From a virus, in IMG/VR virus record IMGVR_UViG_3300037317_000129, positions 1 through 33,497 of that record: a stretch of DNA of 33,497 nt; one strand, 5' to 3'. The position numbers and the translations under genes are program-made. Every line of letters begins with the position of its first letter. Within the stretch, counting starts at the first letter, position 1. The notes beneath the pieces are model-generated. The model saw nothing but the letters and a program-made list of their open reading frames with translations. It was not told the origin of the DNA and made no database searches. Shown in pieces: positions 22,508-28,825 of this stretch.

Positions 22508-22704
22508 TGAAAGGAATTATCACATCTTTAATCTGTTTAAATATTGTAAGTTGTTCTTACTTAAATAAAAAGTTTGGGTTTCCCGACGACCATCCGATTG
22601 AAGAGGCTATCGAAGAAAACATCGAAGATACTTTCGACGTAGAACTTGAATTGACGCCGAATTCAAACGAATATCAGCGCCATAACAAGAAAAGCGGAAA
22701 ATAA
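22507..22704 (+). CDS. Small lipoprotein, 65 aa
   Basis: AAGGAAAG precedes ATG 22507. The signal sequence MKGIITSLICLNIVSC ends in a lipobox I-V-S-C, so Cys16 would be lipidated. The mature part is acidic (DDHPIEEAIEENIEDTFDVE) and closes with LELTPNSNEYQRHNKKSGK. Small lipoproteins with this E-x-I-E...DxxLTP layout are common in phages. It could be an o-spanin-like or exclusion lipoprotein. It is last in the fibre operon, where lysis genes are sometimes placed. Implies a cell envelope with lipoprotein processing. Confidence 0.6.
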   Translation: MKGIITSLICLNIVSCSYLNKKFGFPDDHPIEEAIEENIEDTFDVELELTPNSNEYQRHNKKSGK

Positions 22705-22726
22705 TACAGCGATAATAATATCTTTT

Positions 22727-23602
22727 TTACTCATATTTATTCTTATTAACCTTAATGTTGTAGTAGTATTTTCCCGGCTTCATATATTTTTCAACATCAA
22801 TACCATCCTCTTTCATTTTTTTCTTATCAATTGCGCCACCGCTGTTTTTTAAAAACACTGTAAGATTATCGGTTTTAAAGTTACCGCCGTCTCCAAAATC
22901 TAAGATATGCGGTTTAAGCTCTTTTAAGCGCTCGTCTAGCCTTTGTTTTTCTTCGTAAAGCCTTAGGTATTCTTCTTCATATTTTTTAAGCTCAGGGTCT
23001 TCTATGTAGCGATAATCCTTTTGCGAAAGTGCGGGGGGAATATCGTTAAGCAAATTTTCCCAAAAGATCAAGGCTTCTTGCTTTAAAAATTCCTGCGTTT
23101 CTTCACAGCGCTCAATTTCCATCACAAAGCTTTTTTGGCTATCAGGATTAAAGATGCAAAAATAGCATGAAGGAAGATCCGATACCATCATTTGCCATTG
23201 CATCTGAATGTAATAATGTTCCGGGATCTCTCCGCTTTCATATAACTCAAAGTTTTTTTCCGTGGGAACTTTGATCTCGACAAATTTGTTTAAATCGCTA
23301 TTATATCCGTCAAGTGATGCACGAAAGAAATTATAAATGTCGTGTTGGATGTTGATCGGGAAAAACTCCGCTTGCATATGTTGATTAAAAGCTTTGCGAG
23401 CGTCTGATTCATAACAATTACCTCGAAGCATAGCAAGATTCATAAATTTTGAATCCACTAACCCGATTTTCTCCTCAAAAATATTATAAGCTGTTGCAAA
23501 AGGACTTTTACCAACAATGGCGGCAATATCCGACGACCCAATACCTCCTTTTCTCCATACTTTCCATGCATCACTCTGATCTTGCAAGTCTATGATTTGC
23601 AT
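22727..23602 (-). CDS. YqaJ/lambda-exonuclease-family recombinase, 291 aa
   Basis: A 5'-3' exonuclease of the PD-(D/E)XK YqaJ type, acting on double-strand ends to make 3' single strands for the annealing protein encoded just upstream. Visible: GGIGSSDIAAIVGKSPF (residues 19-35), E65 in GNCYESDARKAF, catalytic D98 in RASLDGY and E109-x-K111 in FVEIKVP, followed by a helix with YIQMQWQMMVSDLPSCYF. A coiled-coil stretch (EEYLRLYEEKQRLDERLKEL) precedes the C-terminal domain. AAAGGAG lies before ATG 23602. The pair ERF-YqaJ is a standard phage two-component recombinase. Active-site residues all appear present. Confidence 0.9.
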   Translation of the reverse strand: MQIIDLQDQSDAWKVWRKGGIGSSDIAAIVGKSPFATAYNIFEEKIGLVDSKFMNLAMLRGNCYESDARKAFNQHMQAEFFPINIQHDIYNFFRASLDGYNSDLNKFVEIKVPTEKNFELYESGEIPEHYYIQMQWQMMVSDLPSCYFCIFNPDSQKSFVMEIERCEETQEFLKQEALIFWENLLNDIPPALSQKDYRYIEDPELKKYEEEYLRLYEEKQRLDERLKELKPHILDFGDGGNFKTDNLTVFLKNSGGAIDKKKMKEDGIDVEKYMKPGKYYYNIKVNKNKYE

Positions 23603-23634
23603 AATCTTAGTACTCCTTTTTTGTTATGTTGTTT

Positions 23635-23651
23635 AGGGGCGCGTAGCCCCT
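23635..23651 (+). terminator. Hairpin between ERF and YqaJ, T-rich on the + side
   Basis: AGGGGC (23635-23640), loop GCGTA, GCCCCT (23646-23651), followed on the + strand by ATTTTATTTT. The genes here run on the - strand, so the T side is antisense, as in five other hairpins of this genome. Confidence 0.5.
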
Positions 23652-23654
23652 ATT

Positions 23655-24422
23655 TTATTTTCCGTCCCTTATTTGTTTTAGTTCACGAATGCGTTTGATA
23701 GATCCCAAAAATTTAGATTTTGGCATATCCGCCAAACTACCAAGCTGCAGTTTTTCCATGACCTCTTCACAAATATCATCGTAACCATCAAGTTCATGTT
23801 CAAGCTCTTCACGCTGCTCTTTTGTAATAAATTCATATGCTTGCTCTTTTGGCTTGTAATTAGTAATAGATGGCTTTTTAGCGCGTATTTCTCGCGTTTC
23901 AACCATAGCTTGTTCGCCGTCGTCGTCATCGTCTGAGCTGACCATACCAATCAAGCTTGTATAACTGTATCTTCGAAGATACGTGAGATACGATCCAAAT
24001 GACTGAATATCTTGCTTAGTGGGTGTTACGGGAAGTTCACTTCGAATAAATTGACCGCTGCTATGACCGAGAATTGTAGGTAATATCACGCGCCCGTTTT
24101 CCTCTACGCATGGCGGTTGCAGCACGCACAGGTTGTTTTTCGCTAGACAGGGCCTGGCACATTTTACGATCTGCGCTAAATCAGCGTATCGGCTTTTAAA
24201 GTATGGGTTAGTGGAATTTTCATTGGCGATCGGCATTTCCGCTTGCGCCTTCGCAAGTGCAGCAAATAGCTCGTTGAGCTGATCCGATGAATATACCTTT
24301 TTGTTCTCCGCCGTTTTTCTTAGTTCCTCGTTCTCTTCTTTTAGCTCCTTCACTACTTGCAAAATGTAGTTGATTAGAACTTGCGCGCTTTGCACTTCTT
24401 CGGTTTTGATTTGTTTTTCCAT
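23655..24422 (-). CDS. erf: ERF-family single-strand annealing protein, 255 aa
   Basis: Visible ERF signature: NPYFKSRYADLAQIVKCARP (residues 72-91), an N-L-C-V-L-Q strand, then FGSYLTYLRRYSYTSLIGMV (142-161) and an acidic DDDDDGEQ. The G-x-x-x-T-Y-x-x-R-Y motif is the family hallmark. ERF proteins anneal complementary single strands and assist circularisation of terminally redundant genomes, which suits headful packaging here. A coiled-coil N terminus (residues 16-40) precedes the domain. GGAAGGAG lies before ATG 24422. Encoded just ahead of its exonuclease partner. A C-terminal acidic helical tail may bind host SSB. Confidence 0.88.
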   Translation of the reverse strand: MEKQIKTEEVQSAQVLINYILQVVKELKEENEELRKTAENKKVYSSDQLNELFAALAKAQAEMPIANENSTNPYFKSRYADLAQIVKCARPCLAKNNLCVLQPPCVEENGRVILPTILGHSSGQFIRSELPVTPTKQDIQSFGSYLTYLRRYSYTSLIGMVSSDDDDDGEQAMVETREIRAKKPSITNYKPKEQAYEFITKEQREELEHELDGYDDICEEVMEKLQLGSLADMPKSKFLGSIKRIRELKQIRDGK

Positions 24423-24507
24423 GATGTACTCCTTCCAGCATGTTAAAATATTCTATTAAATCTGTAGATGATTCGATAAGATACCATCCCTTTGGCGAAA
24501 TTTTCAT
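24220..24507 (-). CDS. Small upstream ORF overlapping ERF (uncertain)
   Basis: An ATG at 24507 with AAAAGGG upstream begins MKISPKGWYLIESSTDLIEY, which looks like real protein for about 30 residues. After that the frame overlaps the ERF gene for 200 bases and reads as low-complexity Ser/Lys/Arg/Gly shadow. Either a short leader-type gene overlapping ERF or a gene whose true end was lost. Reported because it fills the gap and has a ribosome site; function unknown. Confidence 0.3.
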   Translation of the reverse strand: MKISPKGWYLIESSTDLIEYFNMLEGVHHGKTNQNRRSAKRASSNQLHFASSEGAKRRERGTKKNGGEQKGIFIGSAQRAICCTCEGASGNADRQ

Positions 24508-24516
24508 ATAACCCTT

Positions 24517-24894
24517 TTATATTGTAAGGCTTTGTTGTAAATTATTATTGTAATTCACGCTAGGTCTTTTGTTAAAATCGCGAAAGTTTCCAATATTAGG
24601 GTTAAGACCGCGTTTGCGCAGATCTTTTTCTAACTGATCCATAACTAGAGAAAGAGTATAACCGCCAATTTCCACCACTTCTTGATCGGTAAGACCGCGA
24701 TAAGAAGCTTTTTCATACGGATTTAAGCTATCTCCGTGAGTTACGGTATAATAAAAAAAGTCATCGACTTCTAAATCGTGAGCGGCTGCTCTAATAATTC
24801 GTAGATTTCTGGAAATAAAAGAATATCCAGCTTGGAAAAGTAAAGATTCGAAATAATCGCGCATTTGAACGCGATAAAACGCGTAATTTGACAT
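24517..24894 (-). CDS. Hypothetical 125-aa protein, first of recombination operon
   Basis: Start set at ATG 24894 behind GAGG (an in-frame ATG at 24906 forms part of that leader). Contains FYRVQMRDYFESLLFQAGYS, SRNLRIIRAAAHDLEVDDFF and LVMDQLEKDLRKRGLNPNIG; a soluble, mostly helical protein. Its 18-base leader (24897-24914) is identical to that of the tail-fibre gene at 17906. Located upstream of ERF and YqaJ, so probably an early gene. No family recognised. Confidence 0.55.
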   Translation of the reverse strand: MSNYAFYRVQMRDYFESLLFQAGYSFISRNLRIIRAAAHDLEVDDFFYYTVTHGDSLNPYEKASYRGLTDQEVVEIGGYTLSLVMDQLEKDLRKRGLNPNIGNFRDFNKRPSVNYNNNLQQSLTI

Positions 24895-24941
24895 TGTATA
24901 CCTCATTTTCTCTGTGGTTTGAGTTGATTATATTAATTTTC

Positions 24942-24970
24942 TTGTAATACGATAACAATAACCCTATTTA
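24942..24970 (+). promoter_or_regulatory. Promoter for the + strand early operon
   Basis: TTGTAA (24942-24947), 17-base spacer, TATTTA (24965-24970), with ATG 24988 a short distance downstream. On the other strand TATAAT (24932-24927) could serve the divergent 24894 gene, though its -35 is unclear. Confidence 0.4.
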
Positions 24971-24987
24971 TACCAAAGAGAAAAGTA

Positions 24988-25497
24988 ATGGCTCCTCCAA
25001 AATTTTATAAAAAACTAGATTATTTCGAGAAACTTGCTTATTTTATTTTGACTGAAAAACCAACAATACGCGCTTTAGCTAATTTTTTAGGCCTAAACAA
25101 GTGGCATGTAAACAATATTTTAAAAGGCCGCGTGTCTGTTGGTAGCAAATTAAAATGGTCCATAGATGTAAAAATGGAGGAGTACTACCATGGAAAATCA
25201 AAAAGTCCGATTAGTGAAAACAAAAGATCAGCTGAATACTGGTTTACAACACATTCCCAAGCATACTTTGAAAAGGGAATTAGAGACGCTGTTAAAAAGC
25301 GAAATTCCGGAAATAGTCGAAATCTATCCCGATATATCACCCAAAAAGCCAAGCGTACCCGAGCACGTATTAAAAAATATGCGCAAGCCGAAGAACAAAG
25401 ACAAGAAAGTTGTCGAAACAGGAACCGCGCACGTCTTCTTTCCACTTTACGGTCTACATATGAGGGGGATCAGATACTTGAAAAACGAAAGCGGTAA
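24988..25497 (+). CDS. HTH protein (N-terminal domain), 169 aa with long overlap
   Basis: ATG 24988 follows AGAGAAAAG. Residues 18-50 (AYFILTEKPTIRALANFLGL, NKWHVNNILKGRVSVG) form a clear helix-turn-helix of Cro/CI or sigma-like type, a likely early regulator. From about residue 67 the frame overlaps the gene at 25190 for 308 bases, and the protein becomes Arg/Lys/Ser/Gln-rich (RYITQKAKRTRARIKKYAQA), like a shadow frame. The true protein may be short or may really use both frames. A divergent recombination operon lies upstream, which it could control. Confidence 0.5.
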   Translation: MAPPKFYKKLDYFEKLAYFILTEKPTIRALANFLGLNKWHVNNILKGRVSVGSKLKWSIDVKMEEYYHGKSKSPISENKRSAEYWFTTHSQAYFEKGIRDAVKKRNSGNSRNLSRYITQKAKRTRARIKKYAQAEEQRQESCRNRNRARLLSTLRSTYEGDQILEKRKR

Positions 25498-25630
25498 AAC
25501 GTACGTTTTTTTCCCGTACCAAAAAAGCCCCGACGGCGAACAATCATACCCTACTTTAGATTTCGAAAATAAAGCGCGGTGGAAAAAAATCAAAGATAGG
25601 ATTATCAAGGAAATATGCAAAGAAGTATAA
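25190..25630 (+). CDS. Hypothetical early protein with SpoVG-like C terminus, 146 aa
   Basis: Very strong GGAGG seven bases before ATG 25190. The N-terminal two thirds are charged and helical with proline-rich stretches (EIYPDISPKKPSVPEHVLKN). The last 65 residues (AHVFFPLYGLHMRGIRYLKN, GKTYVFFPYQKSPDGE, WKKIKDRIIKEICKEV) form a beta-beta-beta-alpha unit reminiscent of small SpoVG-type DNA-binding domains in phages. Codon use is normal for the genome, unlike the overlapping frame. Family call is tentative. Confidence 0.55.
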   Translation: MENQKVRLVKTKDQLNTGLQHIPKHTLKRELETLLKSEIPEIVEIYPDISPKKPSVPEHVLKNMRKPKNKDKKVVETGTAHVFFPLYGLHMRGIRYLKNESGKTYVFFPYQKSPDGEQSYPTLDFENKARWKKIKDRIIKEICKEV

Positions 25631-25651
25631 AAAAGCCCGCGCGAAGCGGGC
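25629..25651 (-). terminator. Hairpin 1 of the pre-replication gap
   Basis: GCCCGC (25635-25640), loop GCGAA, GCGGGC (25646-25651), with A6 on the 5' side. On the - strand it is a hairpin followed by T6. Five bases after the stop of the + strand gene. Confidence 0.55.
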
Positions 25652-25728
25652 ATCTTATGAATACAATAATACCTAGAATACCTATGAATTTTTTTGTAGT
25701 ATATACGGTTAAAAATTTTTTTAGCAAT

Positions 25729-25754
25729 AAAAAACCCCTCGAAAAAATCGAGGG
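25729..25754 (-). terminator. Hairpin 2 of the pre-replication gap
   Basis: CCCTCGA (25736-25742), loop AAAAA, TCGAGGG (25748-25754). Read on the - strand it is followed by G then T6 (25734-25729), an intrinsic terminator shape. No T tract on the + side. Confidence 0.55.
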
Positions 25755-25829
25755 AAAAAATTAAAAAAGGAATTTTATCATAAATAAAAATACAGTGGTT
25801 ATACCATGGAAAATAAATTATTTTTTGTC

Positions 25830-25859
25830 AAAAAAAAAGCCCCCGATTTAACGAGGGCT
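25830..25859 (-). terminator. Hairpin 3 of the pre-replication gap
   Basis: AGCCCCCG (25838-25845) pairs, with one mismatch, with CGAGGGCT (25852-25859), loop ATTTAA. On the - strand followed by a T8-T9 run. Same antisense orientation as the others. Confidence 0.5.
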
Positions 25860-25869
25860 AACATCAACA

Positions 25870-25888
25870 TCATAATTTAAATCAACAA
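25870..25888 (+). repeat. 19-bp direct repeat, copy 1 (leader)
   Basis: TCATAATTTAAATCAACAA, repeated exactly at 25914-25932 (44-bp spacing). This copy lies in the leader just ahead of the ribosome site of the replication gene. Confidence 0.8.
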
Positions 25889-25902
25889 ACAGGAGGTACA
25901 TA

Positions 25903-27012
25903 ATGACACAGCTTCATAATTTAAATCAACAAGAGCAACCGCAAAAAAAACATGTCCGCAATATAAAAAATAAAAACTATGATTTTGCAATAGCAACCGA
26001 CGACTCTTCTTTAGTTTTCGATGTTGAAAAAAATCCTGACCGCCAAACATATCAGTCTCAATACGCCATAATAAAATCTGAAATTTTAGACGATAGAAGT
26101 TTATCAGCCGAAGAAAAAATATTTCTTGTCACAATCAGTTCATTTATGTGCAAAAAAGGTTATTGTTGGGCAACCAACGATTACCTTGCCAAGGTCATGA
26201 ATCTACACGAAAAAAAAATTCAACGCTTATTATCAAGCTTACGTCGTAAAAATTATTTAAAAACATTAGGTATACAGTTTAATTTCAAGACTTTCCGTAG
26301 AATTTACATGCCGGAAGATTTTGAAAAATTAAAAAAATTTTTCCTACGGACAAACGTGTCCGATCGGGATGAGACCCATTTGTCCGGTGATATAATTACT
26401 AAGATATATAAGAAAAATATATCTAATAAATTAGATATACAAAAAGCGGCGGATGGGCCGCCGCCTGGTGTCGCTAACGCTCCACCTCCCTCTAAATTTT
26501 CAAAAAAAGAATTGATAAAAGAAAAACACATGGAAACCGCAAATTATTTTCACGAAAAGGTTGATGAGCTTAAAATACCTAGAAAAAAACCTGACATGAG
26601 CAAAGAAGCGAATGAGATTCGGTTGCTGTGTGACAAAGACGGCGTTGACATTGAAGAGGTTAAGCCTGTGATTGATTGGTTGTTTACAAAAAGTTTTTGG
26701 CAAGAAAAGGGAGTTTTGCCAATGAAAACGGCGAAGTTTAGGAAGGATTTTGGGAAGTATTTGCAGCAGTATCGCAAACGAAACGACATAGAAAAAACAG
26801 GCTTTACGCCAAAAAATGGTTGGGAAAACTACAACAAAAACCGAGAATGTGCATGGAAAAATTGCCGCAAAAAGTATGGTTGGAAGCATTTTGAGGCTTT
26901 AGAAAGCTGTTTGAAGCAGAAATACGGGTCGAGAGAGTCAATTTCCTACGACATGCCGACTGAGACTTTTCAGGAAATTTTTGAAAAGTGGTGGAATGAG
27001 CGCAAAGATTAG
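25903..27012 (+). CDS. Replication initiator-like protein with HTH, 369 aa
   Basis: Strong AGGAGGT before ATG 25903. Residues about 50-130 (IIKSEILDDRSLSAEEKIFL, KKGYCWATNDYLAKVMNLHE, KKIQRLLSSLRRKNYLKTLG) form the winged HTH of plasmid/phage replication (RepA_N or phage O-like) proteins. A linker with proline-rich ADGPPPGVANAPPPS precedes a helical C-terminal domain (KPVIDWLFTKSFWQEKGVLP, KFRKDFGKYLQQY), comparable to the helicase-loader part of such proteins. No polymerase or helicase is encoded, so this protein would recruit the host replisome. The exact family cannot be confirmed without a search. Confidence 0.65.
   Translation: MTQLHNLNQQEQPQKKHVRNIKNKNYDFAIATDDSSLVFDVEKNPDRQTYQSQYAIIKSEILDDRSLSAEEKIFLVTISSFMCKKGYCWATNDYLAKVMNLHEKKIQRLLSSLRRKNYLKTLGIQFNFKTFRRIYMPEDFEKLKKFFLRTNVSDRDETHLSGDIITKIYKKNISNKLDIQKAADGPPPGVANAPPPSKFSKKELIKEKHMETANYFHEKVDELKIPRKKPDMSKEANEIRLLCDKDGVDIEEVKPVIDWLFTKSFWQEKGVLPMKTAKFRKDFGKYLQQYRKRNDIEKTGFTPKNGWENYNKNRECAWKNCRKKYGWKHFEALESCLKQKYGSRESISYDMPTETFQEIFEKWWNERKD
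25914..25932 (+). repeat. 19-bp direct repeat, copy 2 (coding)
   Basis: Exact second copy, inside codons 4-10 of the replication gene. Two copies flanking the start codon suggest an autoregulatory or iteron-type binding site, or a simple local duplication. Confidence 0.8.
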
Positions 27013-27265
27013 GGAAATTGCAAAGTTTGATTGAACTAGCGAATTTAAATTGATCACAAGGGCGTTTAAATGGCCGTGAATGAAATAAAATGAGGTGAGT
27101 AATATGAACATACTGCTAAAGGGTAAAAATTCAATACAGGGCAAATATGAAGGTTTTTGATAAAAAGGGACGAAAGCATGAAAGTTGAGGCTTAAAAAAA
27201 GTCCGACAAGCGATTTGTTCAAAAAATTAATTGAAGAAAATAAAATAATTTGTATAATTCATATT
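27013..27265. other. Gap with short ORFs and a possible shifted 5' extension
   Basis: No convincing gene. ATG 27104 has GAGGTGAG upstream but encodes 18 codons. ATG 27178 (GGGACG upstream) reads MKVEA and stops at 27193-27195; one extra A in the A7 run at 27194-27200 would join it to the downstream frame (LKKSPTSDLFKKLIEENK, then the 27266 gene). The segment also holds a TTGAAG/TATAAT promoter near its end. Confidence 0.35.
27231..27258 (+). promoter_or_regulatory. Promoter for a leaderless transcript
   Basis: TTGAAG (27231-27236), 16-base spacer, perfect TATAAT (27253-27258). The ATG at 27266 is seven bases beyond the -10, so the mRNA would begin at or next to the start codon. Confidence 0.5.
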
Positions 27266-27553
27266 ATGGAAGTAAATTTTGATAGATTCATACCTGACCC
27301 GCATAACAATCGCGAAGGTTTTGCAAACGTTCGAATCAACGATAAGCTTGAATTTTTATACGTCGTTTCAAGAGATAAAGAAACGGGGGATTTAAAAGCT
27401 TTTCCTCCTGCTCAGCGATCTGGGGAAGGGTATTTGAAATGCTATAAGTTGCCTTTTGAAACTGCTAAAAAGATTGAAGAATTAGTTATTAGCAAAGTTT
27501 TTAAAATTCTTGAGAACGATAAAAGCCATGTTAATGATGAACCTGACTTTTAA
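27266..27553 (+). CDS. SpoVG-like small protein, 95 aa
   Basis: Start placed at ATG 27266. The frame is open upstream to 27185 but only with TTG and no ribosome site. The protein (FDRFIPDPHNNREGFANVRI, NDKLEFLYVVSRDKETGDLK, AFPPAQRSGEGYLKCYKLPF) has the strand order A-x-V-x-I...G-x-L-x-A-x-P of SpoVG-type DNA-binding proteins, followed by a C-terminal helix (ETAKKIEELVISKVFKIL). Possible early regulator. Tentative. Confidence 0.45.
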   Translation: MEVNFDRFIPDPHNNREGFANVRINDKLEFLYVVSRDKETGDLKAFPPAQRSGEGYLKCYKLPFETAKKIEELVISKVFKILENDKSHVNDEPDF

Positions 27554-27607
27554 ATAGTTTGTTTACCATTTATTAAAATCAGAATCTTTACTTTCTTCTT
27601 TTTATAA

Positions 27608-28033
27608 TTAACTTTCAATTTCTTTAGTTTCTTCAAGCAACACTTCACGAACCGCGTTATAAATTCGCTGTCGCCATCTTCTTTGAGCTTCAGCGCAAAT
27701 CCCATAAAAGTTTGTATCTTTAATATCGATTATTTCATGCAAAATTTCATTAAAATAATCTGGTGAAGCTATAAAATTGTAAAACCAGTCGTTTAGTTGA
27801 TAGTGAAAAGTATCAGCTTCTATCTTATCTATTAAACATTTGTTTGTTAAATCATTTTTTTCATATTCATAAAAAGACAAAGCGTTTTTAATTTCGGGTA
27901 TTTCAATCTCATAACAGGCTGGTGCAGGTTCAATATTAGCTTTTTCGTAAACTAAGTATAAAAAATCTAAATCAGGGATGAAGTTATTGATTTTGTTTGT
28001 GAATTTTTCTAAGTAATTTGTTTTTGTTTGCAT
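27608..28033 (-). CDS. Hypothetical 141-aa protein
   Basis: GAGGG lies 12 bases before ATG 28033. Soluble, acidic, with predicted helices: TNYLEKFTNKINNFIPDLDF, NDWFYNFIASPDYFNEILHE, and a basic AEAQRRWRQRIYNAVREVLL near the end. Transcribed away from the late operon through a control region with operator-like repeats, so it may be part of the early or regulatory programme. Not recognised. Confidence 0.55.
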   Translation of the reverse strand: MQTKTNYLEKFTNKINNFIPDLDFLYLVYEKANIEPAPACYEIEIPEIKNALSFYEYEKNDLTNKCLIDKIEADTFHYQLNDWFYNFIASPDYFNEILHEIIDIKDTNFYGICAEAQRRWRQRIYNAVREVLLEETKEIES

Positions 28034-28273
28034 AATATTTACTTTTCCCTCTTTATTGTTTATTTTCTAAGTACAAGTTTACAACACGTCTATATTTATT
28101 GTAAACCGGATACAATAAATTTCCGCGTTTTTACTTTTTTCCACCCTATTTATATTTGCTCAACTTCTTAAACATTAAACATTTATCCTAATTTCAAATT
28201 TTTCACCCGTTTACAATAAGCTTGGTTGTTTTTTTCTAGCGCTAAATATTTGCTCAGACTTATTTATAAAAGT
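28034..28273. promoter_or_regulatory. Divergent control region before the late operon
   Basis: A 240-bp gene-free segment. GTTTACAA at 28077-28084, its complement TTGTAAAC at 28099-28106 (14-base spacer), another GTTTACAA at 28209-28216, and a 10-bp inverted repeat ATTTATTGTA...TACAATAAAT at 28094-28120 (7-base loop) with TGTA-N7-TACA inside. The first 13 bases of the last element also occur at 3968-3980. A repressor- or activator-binding cluster is likely. Confidence 0.55.
28225..28251 (+). repeat. Late-gene upstream element, copy 1
   Basis: GTTGTTTTTTTCTAGCG followed by CTAAATATTT, repeated at 28826-28854 with a one-base insertion in two places. Lies 22 bases before the RusA start. Candidate phage-specific promoter or regulator site. 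Confidence 0.65.
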
Positions 28274-28663
28274 ATGAAGCAAGAGCTATTCAGATACGAC
28301 ATTTACGCTAAGCCAATTGCTAGAGTAAATCCCGTGCGCTCCGGTAAGATTTATTTTGACCCGCAATCTAGACTAAAAAAAGAGCTGCGTTACGCGTTTA
28401 AAGCAGCTAATCCAAATCTTGAGCCTTTTAATATTCCACTGCTTGTTCACTTTTCCTTTTATTTTCTTCGAAAAAAAAATAGCTCACATTATATGACAAA
28501 AAAGCCCGATTTGTCAAACTTAATTAAATTTTACGAAGATTGTTTTAACGGCGTAATTTGGAAAGATGACAAACTAATCTGGGCTTATGAAGATTGCTTT
28601 AAATGCTACGGTGAATACGAAGGAATTAAAATAATTTGTTATGAAGAACAAAACGCTACTTAG
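28274..28663 (+). CDS. rusA: RusA-family Holliday junction resolvase, 129 aa
   Basis: Start at ATG 28274, which begins MKQELFRYDIYAKPIARVNP and gives the usual RusA length (about 120 aa); the longer frame from 28226 lacks a ribosome site. Conserved acidic residues are seen in MTKKPDLSNLIKFYEDCFNG (D79, D89) and VIWKDDKLIW (D98, D99), the metal-binding set of this homodimeric endonuclease. RusA cuts Holliday junctions and branched DNA so that concatemers can be packaged, which fits its place immediately before terminase. Confidence 0.85.
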   Translation: MKQELFRYDIYAKPIARVNPVRSGKIYFDPQSRLKKELRYAFKAANPNLEPFNIPLLVHFSFYFLRKKNSSHYMTKKPDLSNLIKFYEDCFNGVIWKDDKLIWAYEDCFKCYGEYEGIKIICYEEQNAT

Positions 28664-28817
28664 ATTAAAAATTTACGTTGATAGGAACGCTTATGAAACG
28701 AATGATTACGAAGTTATGCTGTTTGACTTCCCAAGCTTACAAAGAGCTCTTGAAGCATTCGACTTTATGCAAGCGAACCATACGCCATGTCAAGAATTCG
28801 AAATCTTTCAATTTTAG
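28641..28817 (+). CDS. Hypothetical 58-aa protein between RusA and terminase
   Basis: Begins inside the end of the RusA gene (23-base overlap) and encodes MKNKTLLRLKIYVDRNAYET, then YEVMLFDFPSLQRALEAFDF and a C-terminal EFEIFQF. The alternating beta-alpha-beta pattern is compact. No ribosome site is visible, so it relies on coupling. Not listed by size-limited ORF callers. Function unknown. Confidence 0.5.
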   Translation: MKNKTLLRLKIYVDRNAYETNDYEVMLFDFPSLQRALEAFDFMQANHTPCQEFEIFQF

Positions 28818-28825
28818 ATAGTTCA

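Larger units (their letters stand above)
25652..25902. other. Gene-poor segment with two further hairpins before the replication gene
   Basis: Two short frames (25657-25764, 25806-25880) lack ribosome sites and run through hairpin sequence, so I do not call genes. The segment ends with a 19-bp repeat copy and AGGAGGT for the next gene. It might include control or origin elements. Confidence 0.4.

Noticed and set aside
25657-25880. Two short ORFs in the pre-replication gap
   Set aside because: No ribosome sites, and both run through hairpin sequence.
27104-27193. Short ORFs MNILLKGKN... and MKVFDKKGRKHES, the latter continuing past a TGA as if read Trp
   Set aside because: Too short, and TGA is used as a normal stop for many genes here (terL, the 737-aa gene), so recoding is not supported.
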